Of a stretch of 64,000 nucleotides of DNA, positions 45,871-57,684 are shown in pieces (the stretch's first letter is position 1; every line of letters begins with the position of its first letter). The stretch comes from Symbiodinium natans (lineage: Eukaryota; Sar; Dinophyceae; Suessiales; Symbiodiniaceae), in contig CAJNDS010002273.1 in the NCBI GenBank assembly GCA_905221605.1, forward strand, positions 124,001 through 188,000, read 5' to 3'. The notes below the pieces were generated by a model. That model saw nothing but the letters and a program-made list of their open reading frames with translations. It had not been told where the DNA came from and did no database searches. A program made the translations under genes and the position numbers.

Positions 45871-47133
45871 CTTTTGTGTTGGTGCATGTCAACGTTCTGG
45901 CATGTGGATAACCATTCCCAGATCTCCCACCTGCACTTCAAACACAAGCAGGATGGTGTTGTCCTGGCATGGTCTTGTGTTGCTGTGAAGATTGCATGTT
46001 GCGGACGTTGTGGAACTCAGAGCTTTGGCAACCTCCAGGGCCGACATTACTCGAATTTTTGGTCCAGTTCAGTACACCTGGAGATCCTGGTTGCCTAGAA
46101 TGCCTAGAACTATCGTGAACCTTGTACATTCTTGTAAGCCGGGCTATAGGCGGAGACTAAACGCGGAAGGCCGACCCTTTTAAGGTCACTTCGACTGCGC
46201 CTCAAACGCGTTTCGCATCGCCCTGTCCTGCGTAGAGCTACGAAGCATCCAGGAGCGCACCAGGATGCGATCCTTCAGGCAACTGCCGGTTCTTAGGGGT
46301 TTATGGGGTTTCGACTCTCAACCTGGCACGGCAATCAAGGCTTCGGTATTGGTTTCAAACACAAGGCTTTTTTTGCCCGCCTAGCTGAAGCCTCTTGGGG
46401 CAACAATCGTGGTCATGGGTAGGGTTTCAATCCTAGCACACGCCAATCCTAAAACCATCTTCATGCAGTCCAGCTTAAAAGCCAGGCGACGCCAGCTCCG
46501 GCAGAGCCAGCGTAGGCCACGTAGGCCTGCCTGGTTCGAGCGCGAAGAACTGCCTCGTTCAGCCTGGGGGAAGTGGAACTTTCAAGCATCATTCCAGTAC
46601 TGAAGAGGATAGAAGGCTAGAAGAAAGCTCTGAGCCTCCCCAGCCACCCCCCCCCCCCCCCCATATGCTGGCATGCCACCCAGGAGGGTAGCCTTGGCTT
46701 GATGCAGCGTAGAATCGCCAACCTCTGCGGGTTGAGGGTTTAGGGCGCTTTTTTGTTGTTTTGTTTTTTGTTTTTTCGGGTTTAGGGAGCACATGCCTGC
46801 AACAAAACCCCTCAAAGTCTCGAGGGAACACTGTCATGTGTGGGGACACCTGCTGCCGCGCGAGGCAATCAGGGCCTTCCAAGCCTATACATCCCCGAGC
46901 CCACTGGCCAGTTACGCTGCAGGATACAGGTTCCTAAACTTTATAAACCCTAAACCCTAAACCCTATAAACCCTAAACCCTAAACCCTAAACCCTATAAA
47001 CCCTAAAACCCTCAACCTGTGGGTTTACTGGTCGACTGCTCTCCGGTGCCAAGGCGACACGACAACCACTCGTGCCAATCTGACAATAAAAATCAAGCAG
47101 GCCAGCCAGGATTTATAGATATATCTGTCTGTG

Positions 47134-47166
<33 letters not shown>

Positions 47167-50100
47167 ATATGCATATACAGATATACATATGTAGATGGAA
47201 AAAGTGTGTATTTACATGTGCATGTATGTATATATATATATGATGTGTACACCCTCTTTCTCCTTCCAGCAATGAAATCGGTCACTACTTTCTACCTTCT
47301 ATTCTTGTCTCCAAGGGACGCTCCATGTACGCAAGGCAGGTCGCCTGCACACGGGTTTTGGATGTCCAGAGCAGCTGCATGCTGCAGAACATGTGCATCC
47401 TTCTCATATCCTTTTCTATGTAGACAAGTCATATTTTTTTGTGAGGAAGGCCGCTCTCCGTATGAGATGAGGCTGTTGAGGCCCATGCCTACAATCTTCC
47501 ATGGAGCTTCCCAGGATGAGGAATCGACCCGCTGGGCCTCGTGCACGCGCCCGTGCAGGTCCAAGTCCACGGCAGCCACGCAGGTCCTGGAACTCCCTCT
47601 ATCTCTCTCCCTCTCTCTCTCTCTCTCTTTCTCTATGGCTTGGCTTGCCAGATTCTTGGCTTCTACTCCGAAGCCCGGAGCGCCGCGAAGGTCGGAGGTC
47701 TGAACCCAACAAGGACAGCCGAAGCCGATCCAGCCCGCCCCCCAGGAGTCCGATGTTGCCAGCAATCGGGCGGAGCATCTCCAATTCGGTCCTTAGGCTG
47801 CTCACATACGCTGTTGGTTTGGGGTCCTGGAATGTTCTGAGGTTTCAGAGTCCGATTCCGGGGTTCAGGAAGCGCTTTGCGGGTTTACTTGTGTGAGATG
47901 CGAAGGTCGGGTTCCCACTGAAGCATCCCTTAGTTAAAACTTCTGTTCATTGAGCATCGGATGAGTCGCGTCTACGCAGTGCAGGATCTAAGCACCTGCT
48001 CCAACTTCACAGGCTGGCTTCTGCAGTTCAGAACAGGGCAAAGCGCAAACAGAGCAGCAGTCCCAGCTTTTCGACGATGCTTGTTCTCCCTAGCCTGTCC
48101 CCGCCTCAACCCCAGAGTTCGACTGCAACTTCGGGTGCCCTCCTTGTGCCAAATGGCTTGTAAGGGGGTTAGGGCAGTTTAGGGTTTAGGGTTATAGCTT
48201 TAGTGTTGTCCATTGACTTCGGAAACGATTCGTTCGGGGCGAGCACTGACTGTCGGCATTAAATTTCCTGAAAAGGACATGCAATTCCTGATGCCTACCC
48301 TCCAGCCCAGGCAGTGCTCTTATGCCATGACTGAGTCTGCCAGGGTCTGTTGTGCTAATGCGACATGTAGGCTGCAAGAGATTCTTGAGATGGAAGCAAA
48401 CACGATCTAAGAGCCACAGTGTGGAATTCCACGTCATCGGCAAGCTCTTTTATGTTTGCCGAGGCCCTGTTTGGGGCTGTTGCAATGCAGCCGAGGTACC
48501 GCAAAGGCCTGGCACGAAGAGCTCTAGTGAATGGAGGAGAGGACGTTATGGCAGGTAGAAATTTCTTCGACGCTAGCTGAATGGAAGCCGATACACCCGT
48601 AAACCCTAAACCCTTTTGAATACTGGGCTAAACCCTAAACCCCAAACCCTAAACCCTAAACCAACCCTCCATGGCATCTTGCAGACGTACTGACAAATCT
48701 CTCGAGTCGAAAGCTCCCGCGTCCGGAGCCTCGGGGGATGCGCTGAGCGCCACCTGGGAGTCAACGCATGCGGGTAACGAAGGGTGAGATGCATCAAAGG
48801 GCCCCTAGAAACTTTAAACCAGCGAAGCGACATAATTCACCGCAAGATCTGCCCTGGACTTAACCTGGAGGGGCGGGGGGGGGGGGGGGGGGGTATACAC
48901 TTTCTGCTAAATACTACGCTACATACTATGTTCTCTATACCTTCTATAGGCTATATAGGATACACTCGACCATCATTCTACACACAGATGAAGACAGACA
49001 CGGGCACAGACACAGAGATAGAGAGATAGATAGACACACAATCCCTCAGGCAGACTGAAGCAAAATAAAGCAAGCAACAGGTCTCCAGCAATCATTTCTT
49101 GAGTCCAGTTTGCACTGGACGTGGGCGCCGGCGGTGCGAGTTCAGCGAGGCGGCCCGCGTCAGGCACCTGCAAGCATCGCATGGGTGGCAGTCAGACCCT
49201 GCACAGCCCATCCTCGCATTTCACCAGCCGTGAACGACTGGGCCATTCAACAAAATCGGGTATCGACCAACACACCCAGGCCGTGTATCGTTTTGTCTGG
49301 GGCCCTGGAGCTATGTCCTGACTTCAGCGCAATCGTCCAGGATGTCCGCGGAAGATGGCTATGAGAATGCTTTGGGGCTACATACCTCACATTCTTTGAA
49401 TGTTTGTATACATTATCTATCTATCTATCTATCCACAATCTGGACTCTGTACAGGGGCACCCATTCCTCTCCGATTACTTGTCTCTGATGCACTCATCTG
49501 TGTTCAGATGTTTCAGAGGAACCACCTCACTCTTCGTAACAAAGCTCCGACACCTCTGGCTGTAAACACCTTTTGCTTCGTTCTTGGAGAACCCTTGAAT
49601 AGCTTGTGCGTGCTGAAGGCCTTATGGTAAACCCGTCCTCAGCTCCAGAAGATACCAAAAGTGTATCGCCTCGACATATGCATCCGCAATCATCATGTGC
49701 AGTCGATCATTGGGAGACAGGGAGTTTAGGTGCATCGGCCTCTGTCACCCTGTCCCCCTGCTTGAAGACCAGCACGGCCCAACCCCGAGCCACGTCGACC
49801 TGGACATATCGCTACAAACATGCTGAATGCCTGAAGAAGCGCATAAATAATCGTCTAGAATATTCGTCTGGAATATTCTTATTTTATGTTATATTAAAAG
49901 TACGTATACAAATACACACAGATATCTATATCCATATATATATATATCTGTGTGTGTGCTTATATTCTGATTTGGTGCTCTACTGTGCAATGTGCATTGC
50001 CAGGATGCTGCATCGCCGTCCGCGCGTCGCAAAGTAATGGTGTGGCCCACAAGTGCCGAGTGCGGCCGCACCTCACTGTGGGGCAGTAAACCCTGGTGTG

Positions 50101-50419
50101 CCTGCGACTGCTTACAGCATGCCTTACAACGTGTTCATGAAGTTGTCAGGTTGGTGCTCCGGCCTTGTGAAGCCAAGTGCGCAGTTCGTATTGTGCCTCA
50201 GATGAACAGACGAACATTATGAAACAAAGTATCTGGACCTGCACTGTCGCATCGACCCCAGTTTGAGTAGTGGATTTTTTTTGGCAGACGACTTGCTCAA
50301 AAAAGCAGCCGAGCCACGAGTGGCTCGAGCGTGCGCAGCACCTCCAGGACCTTCGCGCGTGTCTGCTTTCCCATCACCCCCTTGCTTCATGAAGCTGAGG
50401 TCTGTCAGCTCCAAAAAAC
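45871..50419. other. Largely unrecognised region
   Basis: Islands at 46946-47012 and 48599-48662, TA/TG microsatellite at 47138-47170, (TC)n at 47603-47633, G19 at 48875-48893, TATC repeats at 49413-49432, C-run at 46647-46662. Frames at 47292-47765 (minus), 48192-48443 (minus), 49606-50037 (plus) are open, and competing opposite-strand frames exist; no domain recognised. Confidence 0.4.
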
Positions 50420-50585
50420 AATTCCCAAAATGGAGGCTTACGAAAATCAGGGACCCTAATCTAGTGGGCGGAGAATTATTTTAGGCCCTCCGGGTTAATC
50501 TAGTCCCCAGATACTAGGATTCCCTTATAAAAAGGACCCAATAAAAAGGTACCCCCCCCCCCCAAGTTCGGAAACCCCCCAAATT
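50420..50585. mobile_element. Fold-back element, GGTACC family
   Basis: Left AATTCCCAAAATGGAGGCTT(ACGAAAATC); right complement AATTTGGGGGGTTTCCGAAC, then GGGGGGGTACC. Inside: CCCCAGATACTAGGATTCCC and AAGGACCCAATAAAAAGG. About 166 bp. Confidence 0.6.
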
Positions 50586-50818
50586 AACAGAAACAGTTCG
50601 CCCAACCGAGCAATTGCCCTGACCGTGGGCTATGACCACCTTGCGAGTTTGATCAATGCAGCCTGCGACCGGAGAAGGATTCGATCCACTTTGGCAGCAG
50701 CATCTTTCAAGCAGCCTTTCCTGAAGCTTGTCTGGTCTGGGGCTTGCTCTCGCTTCTGCCACATTGCAACATCCTGGCTCCTCTGCCTACTACAACGGGG
50801 TTTAAAGAAGGGTATGGA

Positions 50819-50916
50819 TTGGGATGCTCCCCCTTCCTGAATAGGGATTATAATTGGGAGTTCTAGAATCCCTACTAAAGACCTTTTGTATTTTTAGCAC
50901 AAGGGGAACATCCCAA
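50819..50916. mobile_element. Fold-back element, TTGGGATGTTCCCCC family, copy B
   Basis: Left TTGGGATGCTCCCCCTTCCT; right complement TTGGGATGTTCCCCTTGTGC. Middle with mirrored ATAGGGATTATAA and AATCCCTACTAAAG. 98 bp. Confidence 0.75.
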
Positions 50917-51483
50917 GGTGTGAGCCCACAGCCCCTCAGCCCCACATCACCAGGTAGCTGAACCAAGCGGTAGCGGGCATGCTCGAAGTACCTGGCCAGA
51001 CCTAGGTCTCCAATCGAAAAAAAGGCTGGCCACAAAGTCTATCACTCCCTTGTACCCTTAGAACATTAACAAAAAGATTTCATTTTAATGTTCCCCCTTG
51101 AGCTTTATTGAAATAAACCAAAGAATCAATTCCTAAAGGGGCTATAGAAGTAGTCATCTTTATGATTCGGAAGTGGTGCACCTGACGCTTATGCATCCCA
51201 CGTAAGCTCAGAAACGACATGCATTGGCTGTGGTGCCCGCAACCCCTTGTAAGCCCTATAGCCCTAAACCCGCTATGAAGCCCTAAACCCGCTGTAAAGC
51301 CCTACTCCCCTAAACCCCGAACCCACCATAGGCCATAACCCTACACCCTAACCCATTATAAACCCTAAACCCTGAAACTACTAGAAGGGGGACTAGAAGC
51401 GAAACCGCAAACCCCCAACCCACTATAAGCCCTCAAACCTAAACCTTAACCCCGACAAGCCCTAAACCCTAACCCCCTATAAG

Positions 51484-51575
51484 CCACATAAGCCCTATAA
51501 GCCCTATAAGCCCTACAAGCCCTACAAGCCCTACAAGCCCTACAAGCCCTAAACCCTAAACCCTAAACCCTAAAC
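51484..51575 (-). repeat. CCCTATAAG/CCCTACAAG nonamer array passing into CCCTAAA
   Basis: Three to four CCCTATAAG units, five CCCTACAAG units, then four CCCTAAA heptamers. The nonamer variants have homogenised in blocks. Confidence 0.88.
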
Positions 51576-52532
51576 TTCTTTGCAGGGTAGCCCGCAGGAC
51601 ACGCTGAGAGCGCCGAGAGGCTGATCAGGGTGGTCGACTCCGAGCCGCACTCGAAGGCCTCAACGGAAGCAGGGTTTAGGGTTTAGGGTTTAGGGTTTTA
51701 GGGTTTAGGGTTTAGGGTTTAGGGTTTCGGGGCTTAGGGTTTAGGGCTTCGATGCGCCGCGGGGGTACTGCAGAGATGCAGAATTGTAGAAAGCCTTTGC
51801 CCAAGTTAGGTAGCCCAAGTAAAGATGATGTCTGGCTTTCAGATGTCAGGCTCTGTTGGTGTTTTCGGAGGTTGTCAACAAAAACAAAGACAGAGTTTAG
51901 GGTTTAGGGTTGAGCTCCTTTTTTGCCACCCGCCTAGCTGACACCGCACATGTTTCGGGTTTTGCGACTCATAGCTAGCGTGTAGGTGTAGGTGCTTTTT
52001 TGGCCACCCGCCCAGCACTGGTGCACAGTGCGAAGACTGCTTCAATGTGTAGGGATTAGGGTTCAGGGAAGCTTAACCCCAATTTAGGGGATTTAGGGTT
52101 TGCCCCCCATTTTGGGGGGGTGTAGGTTTCCTCGGGATCTCACTTTGCCGGCGCATGCAGCGACATCTTTTTGCTCCTAGACGTGAAACCTTGTCCCCTG
52201 CAGCAACTACAGTAACTACAGGGTCCTTGCCCACTATTCATGGGCCCTCTGATCATAGCTCACCGCCATCAATCAGACTTTCTTTCCGCCCCCTTCGCTT
52301 TGGCCTCAGCTGCTCAAAAAGCATCGCACTGAACTTTGTCAGACAAGGAGATTTCTGGAGGTTTGCAATGGTTAAGCAAATGTAGCCTTCGTCACTCGGG
52401 CAATGAGCAACGCCTAGACACCTAGAACAGGCCCTGCTCGACAAACATTCGGCTTGAAAAGCGCGAAACATGCTTCTGTCGCAGCACCGACAACCATGAA
52501 ACTAGTATGTCGAACTGGATAATGAATACGCA

Positions 52533-52599
52533 TTGGGATGTAAAAAGGGGGTGCTATAGCCCCTATGAAGGACTGTTCGTATAAGGGGCAACATCTCAA
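52533..52599. mobile_element. Fold-back element, TTGGGATGTTCCCCC family, short copy C
   Basis: Left TTGGGATGTAAAAAGGGGG; right AAGGACTGTTCGTATAAGGG then CAACATCTCAA. Its right half matches copy D; the left half is deleted, giving 67 bp. Confidence 0.65.
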
Positions 52600-53486
52600 A
52601 ATACGCAGCTGATTCATCAAAACCTAAACCCTGAACGAACCCCTGAAAGGGTGATTTGGGCGTTTTTTGCTGCCTTCTTGACTTCTTGGCAGCTTCCAGC
52701 AGCCTACCCAAGGTTCACTTATACCCTAAATCCTGAACCCTCAACCCTCTTGGCAGCAACAAACACACGAGCAGGTTGCAATTCTTCAAAATCCTGCAAA
52801 GGGTGGCTCACTTACCGAACTTCTGCCTTCTTTCTTTCAGCCAGGCACGGGGGACACGCCACGGACTTGCGAGTAAGCAAATGCGCCGCCAAAGATGAGC
52901 ACCTTAAGCGCTTCCTACAGCCACACGTCAAGCATTTTTTCAGAAGGATCTCCATGATGTGCTGAGGACGTGAATGCAGTAGGCAGTGAGAGCAAGAGAG
53001 TGGAGCTGAAGCCTTACTGCGTAAATAAGTCGACTCTCGATATCTCTCGATATATGTCCAGCGCAGTGCTACACACCCACCCCCTGCCATGCTCCTTGGA
53101 ACTGACTTGTCTAAGCTTGAAGTTAAAGAAGCCATTCTACAACAAACGCTAACAACAACGCCGCAGGCGTATGTGGCCGCGCGCGCACGTTTGGAGAAGA
53201 GAGGAAAACATTGTAAATACCGATACAATCGATAGTTGAAGCAAGCATCACACGCGCGTAAAAACATAAGTTTTTCCCTAAATTCGGCAGACGTCTCACG
53301 TTTTTTTTATGTCAGAAGAGCCTCACCACAAAGGTCCTACATTGCCAGCGGAGCCCAACAAGCCAGAAAGCGCATAACCACTCCCTGTGCTTGGTACATA
53401 CAGACTTGAAACCCAAAACCCCAAACCCGAAACCCTTGCCGAATGTAAGCCCACATCGTAGCAATCCTGGACCAGAAGGATTCTGC
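52600..53486. other. Unique region, no confident gene
   Basis: A 151-codon minus-strand frame (52812-53267) is open but unrecognised. GGAAAACATTGTAAATACCG at 53200-53219 is a single outlying unit of the minisatellite at 54040. Confidence 0.4.
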
Positions 53487-53632
53487 CCTATAGCCCTCAA
53501 CCCGAACACAAACTCAACCCCCAGGGCATTAAGTGGGTGTAAGGTTCCAGGAACGTAACCTTATAGCCCTCAAGCCGAACACAAACTCAACCTCCAAGGC
53601 TTAAAGTGGGTGTAAGGTTCCAGGAACGTAAC
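53487..53632 (+). repeat. Tandem duplication of a 72-bp unit
   Basis: CCTATAGCCCTCAACCCGAA and CCTTATAGCCCTCAAGCCGA begin the two copies; both end GGTTCCAGGAACGTAAC. About 90% identical by eye. Confidence 0.88.
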
Positions 53633-53874
53633 TACCCCCCCCCCCCATTGAAGTCCGAAAGTACCTCAAATACCACGGCGGAATACGCACCGTGGACCAA
53701 CTACATTAGAGCTGAGCTGCGAATTGCCGCGCCGTCATGAAAGCGGTCAACACGACATCATGTAGGAGGATACTCACACAGGAAGTTCGAGACTTCAGGG
53801 TTTCGGGCTTAAAGAGTTGAGGTTGAAGCATTTGGACTGCCAAGTACTGGAAGCATGTGTGCGATGGACGTAAC

Positions 53875-53998
53875 CACCCCCCCCCCACCCCCCCCCCCCC
53901 CCCCCCCCCCCCACCCCCCCCCACCCCCCCAAAGCATGGAACGACCAACCCCCCCCCCCCCACCCCCCCCCACCCCCCCAAAGCATGGAACGACCAAT
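53875..53998 (+). repeat. Interrupted poly-C tract with a duplicated AAAGCATGGAACGACCAA unit
   Basis: C runs broken by single A. CCCCCCAAAGCATGGAACGA(CCAA) occurs at about 53926 and 53975, so C-run plus unique tail was duplicated as a block of about 50 bp. Confidence 0.85.
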
Positions 53999-54034
53999 GG
54001 ATGCAATAGGATTAGGAAACCTCGGAATCAAGGA

Positions 54035-54235
54035 GGTGTTCGGCGTGTAACACGAGGAAAACACCGCAAATACCGATGTTTCCGGCGTGCAACACGCGCG
54101 AAACACTGTAAAGACCGATGTTTTGGGCCTGTCCCAAAAGGCGAAAAGTGGAGGAGCCGAAAACACCGACGGCAGCGAGGGTTTCGGCATGTGACCCTAA
54201 GGAAACACTGTAAATATCGAGGAAATCGGCATGTC
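54035..54235 (+). repeat. 42-bp-type minisatellite (AACACTGTAAATACCGATG)
   Basis: Four to five imperfect units containing GGAAAACACCGCAAATACCG, GCGAAACACTGTAAAGACCG, GGAAACACTGTAAATATCGA and CGGCGTGTAACACG. The plus frame reads as a 14-residue basic repeat (FRRATRAKHCKDRC and relatives), the minus frames as VFTVFRACCTPETS. An outlying unit lies at 53197-53222. Confidence 0.75.
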
Positions 54236-54985
54236 GGTTTTGCGCGGGGACATGCGTCTGGAGGGAACAACAAGTGTAAACACGGGCTGTGGGGTGGGTG
54301 GTCACGTTTTAATGTCCCCGCCACTTGCTGACAACATGGTGCACCTCTCTGCGCTTCGCATCACTTAGGCTTAGCCGAAACACCGTGGCCACGCTGTGCT
54401 GGACTGTCCAGGGGTTGCTGAACAGGACAATGGAGACCTGAGGTGAAACCCATCAAGGTTTACTGGGTAGCTCATCCGAAACCCTAAACCCTAAACCCTT
54501 AACCCTTTTTTCTAAACCCTAAACCCTAAACCCTAATCCTAAAATGGGCATCCGAGGCTCCACCACGGAGAGAAACTTCCTCACAGAGAGAATGATGGTC
54601 AGCGCCAGGGGAGAGACAGTGGCGCTGGTGCGAAAGACACCCTTCAGGCAGATGGTCTGCGACACGTTGTTGACCAGCCTCATCGCTGCTCCAGAAGGTT
54701 TAGGGTTTAGGGGTTTAGGGGTTTTGGGATTTCAGGGTTTAGTGTGCCTACGTTGATGCTTTGGGGTCATGCTCCGGGCCCAAAGCGTGATTCCTTGTCC
54801 CTGGCCAACCGACATCAGCTTGAGAAGAGCGGCAGCCAAAGAATTTGGGCTGGAAGATGGAACGGCAGAAATGGCACTGGATCTGATGCCATCGCGACTC
54901 TGGCTGCCTCGGAGATTGTTCAAAGCGTTTCTGTGCTGCAGGGCTGTAAGAGGGCTTCTTTCAAGCACCACCCTCCGTTCTGAAA
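54236..54985. other. Unique DNA with CCCTAAA islands
   Basis: Islands at 54478-54543 and 54697-54741. No gene recognised. Confidence 0.45.
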
Positions 54986-55674
54986 CTAAGGCCAGATACC
55001 GCCATGATGTCCTCCTTCAAGCAGAGCAGCGGCAGTAAGGCCTGAGCTTTGTGACAGGCCAACACAACCAACAAACTCCGCAGAAATGTGTGTGTGTGTG
55101 TGTTGCCTGGACCAACAATCTAACTCGAGCAGGCAGCCACCACATGCGAGGTGAAAAGAAACTCGTCGCAAAGCTCGTTTTTGGGGGCGAGGTCCTGGAA
55201 AGCTTGACATACTAACCTGACTAAGCCTTGACTGACTGTGAGAACTTCGGTCCTTGTAAACTTTGTAGTAGGTGGACTGAACATGTCCCAGGAAGCCTTT
55301 GACAGAACGCAGGATTGCGCAGCTCGAGTCGCAGCTCAAGTAGAATACTCTCACGCTATTGTAGCGTTCGCCTTGAAGCAGCTGCACGAAAGCCAGCATG
55401 GCAATGCCAATAGCCCATGTGGCAAGCTCCACCTCACACGTGTTGCTGTGAACGGGATAGCCACTGAGGCCATCGCTCTTCTTAATTGAGCAAATGCATG
55501 ATTGCTGAGCCTGAAAATCCCAGTTGTTTTGAAGTGCCCAGCCACAACCCAGTCCTGACAAAGCCACCTTCCAATTTTCTCGAAGTACCAGTGGCTAAGG
55601 CAAAGGCGTCGTCTGCCGGCGCAGGTAAGCTCGTGATTTCAGCGCACGAACCTGAGGCACCTGAGGGAAAGTAG
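54986..55674. CDS. Ambiguous open region; candidate exons on either strand
   Basis: The minus strand is open for 193 codons (54986-55567). The plus strand is open in two frames, 55238-55489 (NMSQEAFDRTQDCAARVAAQ) and 55486-55674 (CFEVPSHNPVLTKPPSNFLE), the latter holding a consensus-like splice donor GCAGGTAAG near 55620. The plus-strand readings look more like coding sequence to me, but the long opposite frame prevents a firm strand call. No family recognised. Confidence 0.18.
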
Positions 55675-57390
55675 ACAGCAAACACTCACAGCAGTGTTCC
55701 TCGACAAGTTCGTGATTCCTGTAGTCCCTATAAGGCTGCTGTCGCGACCATTGCTTGCCACAAGTGCTTGCTGTTTAATTTGAAATTTGGTTGGGAGGCC
55801 ACACTGTAATTAATTTGCAGAACAGGAAGCTGCACGCAGCCGAGGTGGGATCACTGGTGTTCAGCGTCTTGATCTCCTTCGGTCAGCCATCTGCATTGGA
55901 TGTTCACTGCAAGCCCCTCTTAGAAGAAGCGACTTGCAATCATCGCAGCCTGTTTGTGCCGTGTAGCGTCATGTGACTCTCATGGTGACACATCGTGACC
56001 AATCGTGACCAGTTACGCCCATGGAGGCGAGAAAGATTCCCACCGTGACGGCCAACACGCAGAGCAATTGCTCCTGTGATCAAGGCTGGCTTCTGTAAAC
56101 AAATCACAAAATGGAAGCCTGATCCCCTGCTCTACATGTGATTTCACAGACTCCGCTGGACTGCAGACCGAGTTGCTGCAGAGAAGCGCTCCCCAAAGAC
56201 AGTGTAACCGAGCAGTACGGTCGCGATGATGTTGCACGAGCGGATCCTGGGACATCAACGTGCGGCGGGCCAGTTGAGGTGTAAACAACCTGCACAGGGG
56301 TTTAGTTTTTTTTCCGAGGTCATGCAGACTGGCTGCAGTCGCTCGTACTTGGAGCAGCAAACGGAATCAACAGCAAGAAGACCCAACATCAAGGAGGAAG
56401 CGTCCTGGTTCGTAAGTTGTCTTCAATTGTCTTGCAGAGAAGGTTTCAAGCACCCTGCATTCCCGGATGAACGCACTGGGCTGCTTCAGGCAAGGCACAA
56501 AGTGAAGATTGCCACGCTGATCTTATATGCAAAGGCATAATTGGCGAGGACGGACATGGACACCTTGAGCGCAATGAAGCCGCCACAACAATTGCCACAG
56601 CATCTTTGAAGAAGCTCTTCAACTACCCGTTAATGAGCTACTTAGCCTCATTGCTGAGTACCCTGGGCCAAAAAAGGCTAACCTTTGTGGTAGGACTATC
56701 TTTATGTACCTCACAAGGTTGAAGGTTACCTCCTCAGCTTGAAAGCCCAACAAACATCTCAAACCCTTCTCCCTTCCTGACTCTATGAGCCCTACACCCT
56801 CAAGCCTAAACCCTAAACCACATACACATAGTATGGGCGAGAAGCCCAGAGCGCCGAGAACTTGGCATGGCTGGCGATGGGGGCCACCAGGGGCTTCAGG
56901 CCCGAACCAGATATGCGGCCTCCAAGAATGTGCGGAGCGCTGTGGTTCTGAAAATGTTTCGGGAAGCAGGGTGCCTCTCTTGAGGGCTTATGGTAGCTTT
57001 TTGAGGGGGGCATAGATGGATGTAGTAATTTGCGGGAGATAGCTTAGATTCGCGGGCTTTCTATGGAAAGAGTTCCCACTTGCCTGGTATGCTCTGGAAG
57101 AGTACCATGAGAACCTAGGTGCATTCAAGACGACCGTGCCTCACGCTTCTCGCGACACAAGAGAGCCAAACGGCAGGTTTGCATGCGTTGAGCTAGTGAG
57201 TCCTCACAAAATGATGCAATACTTGTGGTGGCATCTGCTGATGTTGCTGAGTCGTCCCCGAACCGCCGGGAAGCAATTCTGAGGGCCTGCCTACACTGAA
57301 GCAGGTGCGACATTACTCCATCATTACGGAATGATGCGACGCTGTATACGGAAGCTGTGGACCACACCCCCTACGCCGTACCGTAACCAC
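55675..57390. other. Unique DNA, mostly without repeats
   Basis: Unusually free of telomere islands (only 56806-56819). Frames at 56013-56360 (minus) and 56226-56540 (plus) overlap; neither is recognised. This 1.7 kb together with its neighbours is the second most gene-like stretch in the window. Confidence 0.35.
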
Positions 57391-57684
57391 TCAGGAGCTC
57401 TTGTGCGTTTGCCAAGCAGCCGCAGTGAGGGTCAACAAGTTCCCTGACCTTGCTGACGAAATTCTTGAACAAATTGAGAATGCTTCGGTGGAAAAAATCA
57501 TACCAACTGTAGCTCGGCTATCTGCCCCGGAAAGACCAAATGTTGGATGCCTTGTAAGGTCAAGGAACTTGGGATCTGCTTTCAATACCACCTCCATGGC
57601 AACGATGGCGCCCATGCAGCCACCAAAGACCATGAGAACTGGCACCTCGGCATGGGTTCGTAGCACATGCAGTGCATTGTGCCA
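57391..57684 (-). CDS. Possible exon of an alpha/beta-hydrolase or thioesterase-like protein
   Basis: A 97-codon segment with no initiating ATG near its 5' end begins just after a TGA and ends with TGA at 57391. Its first part, WHNALHVLRTHAEVP then VLMVFGGCMGAIVAMEVV, has the strand-turn-helix pattern of a hydrolase nucleophile elbow (G-x-nucleophile-x-G), with Cys where thioesterases usually have Ser; dienelactone hydrolases use Cys at that place. The rest is not recognisable and no His/Asp partner is visible. It may be an exon, a relic, or a coincidence of a short motif. Confidence 0.28.
   Translation of the reverse strand, partial: WHNALHVLRTHAEVPVLMVFGGCMGAIVAMEVVLKADPKFLDLTRHPTFGLSGADSRATVGMIFSTEAFSICSRISSARSGNLLTLTAAAWQTHKSS

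Larger units (their letters stand above)
50586..52532. other. Gene-poor region between fold-back elements
   Basis: Outside copy B it holds diverse CCCTAAA-like repeats (51240-51575), a TTTAGGG array at 51672-51746, two TTTTTTGCCACCCGCC motifs at 51919 and 51996, and no recognised gene. Confidence 0.5.
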
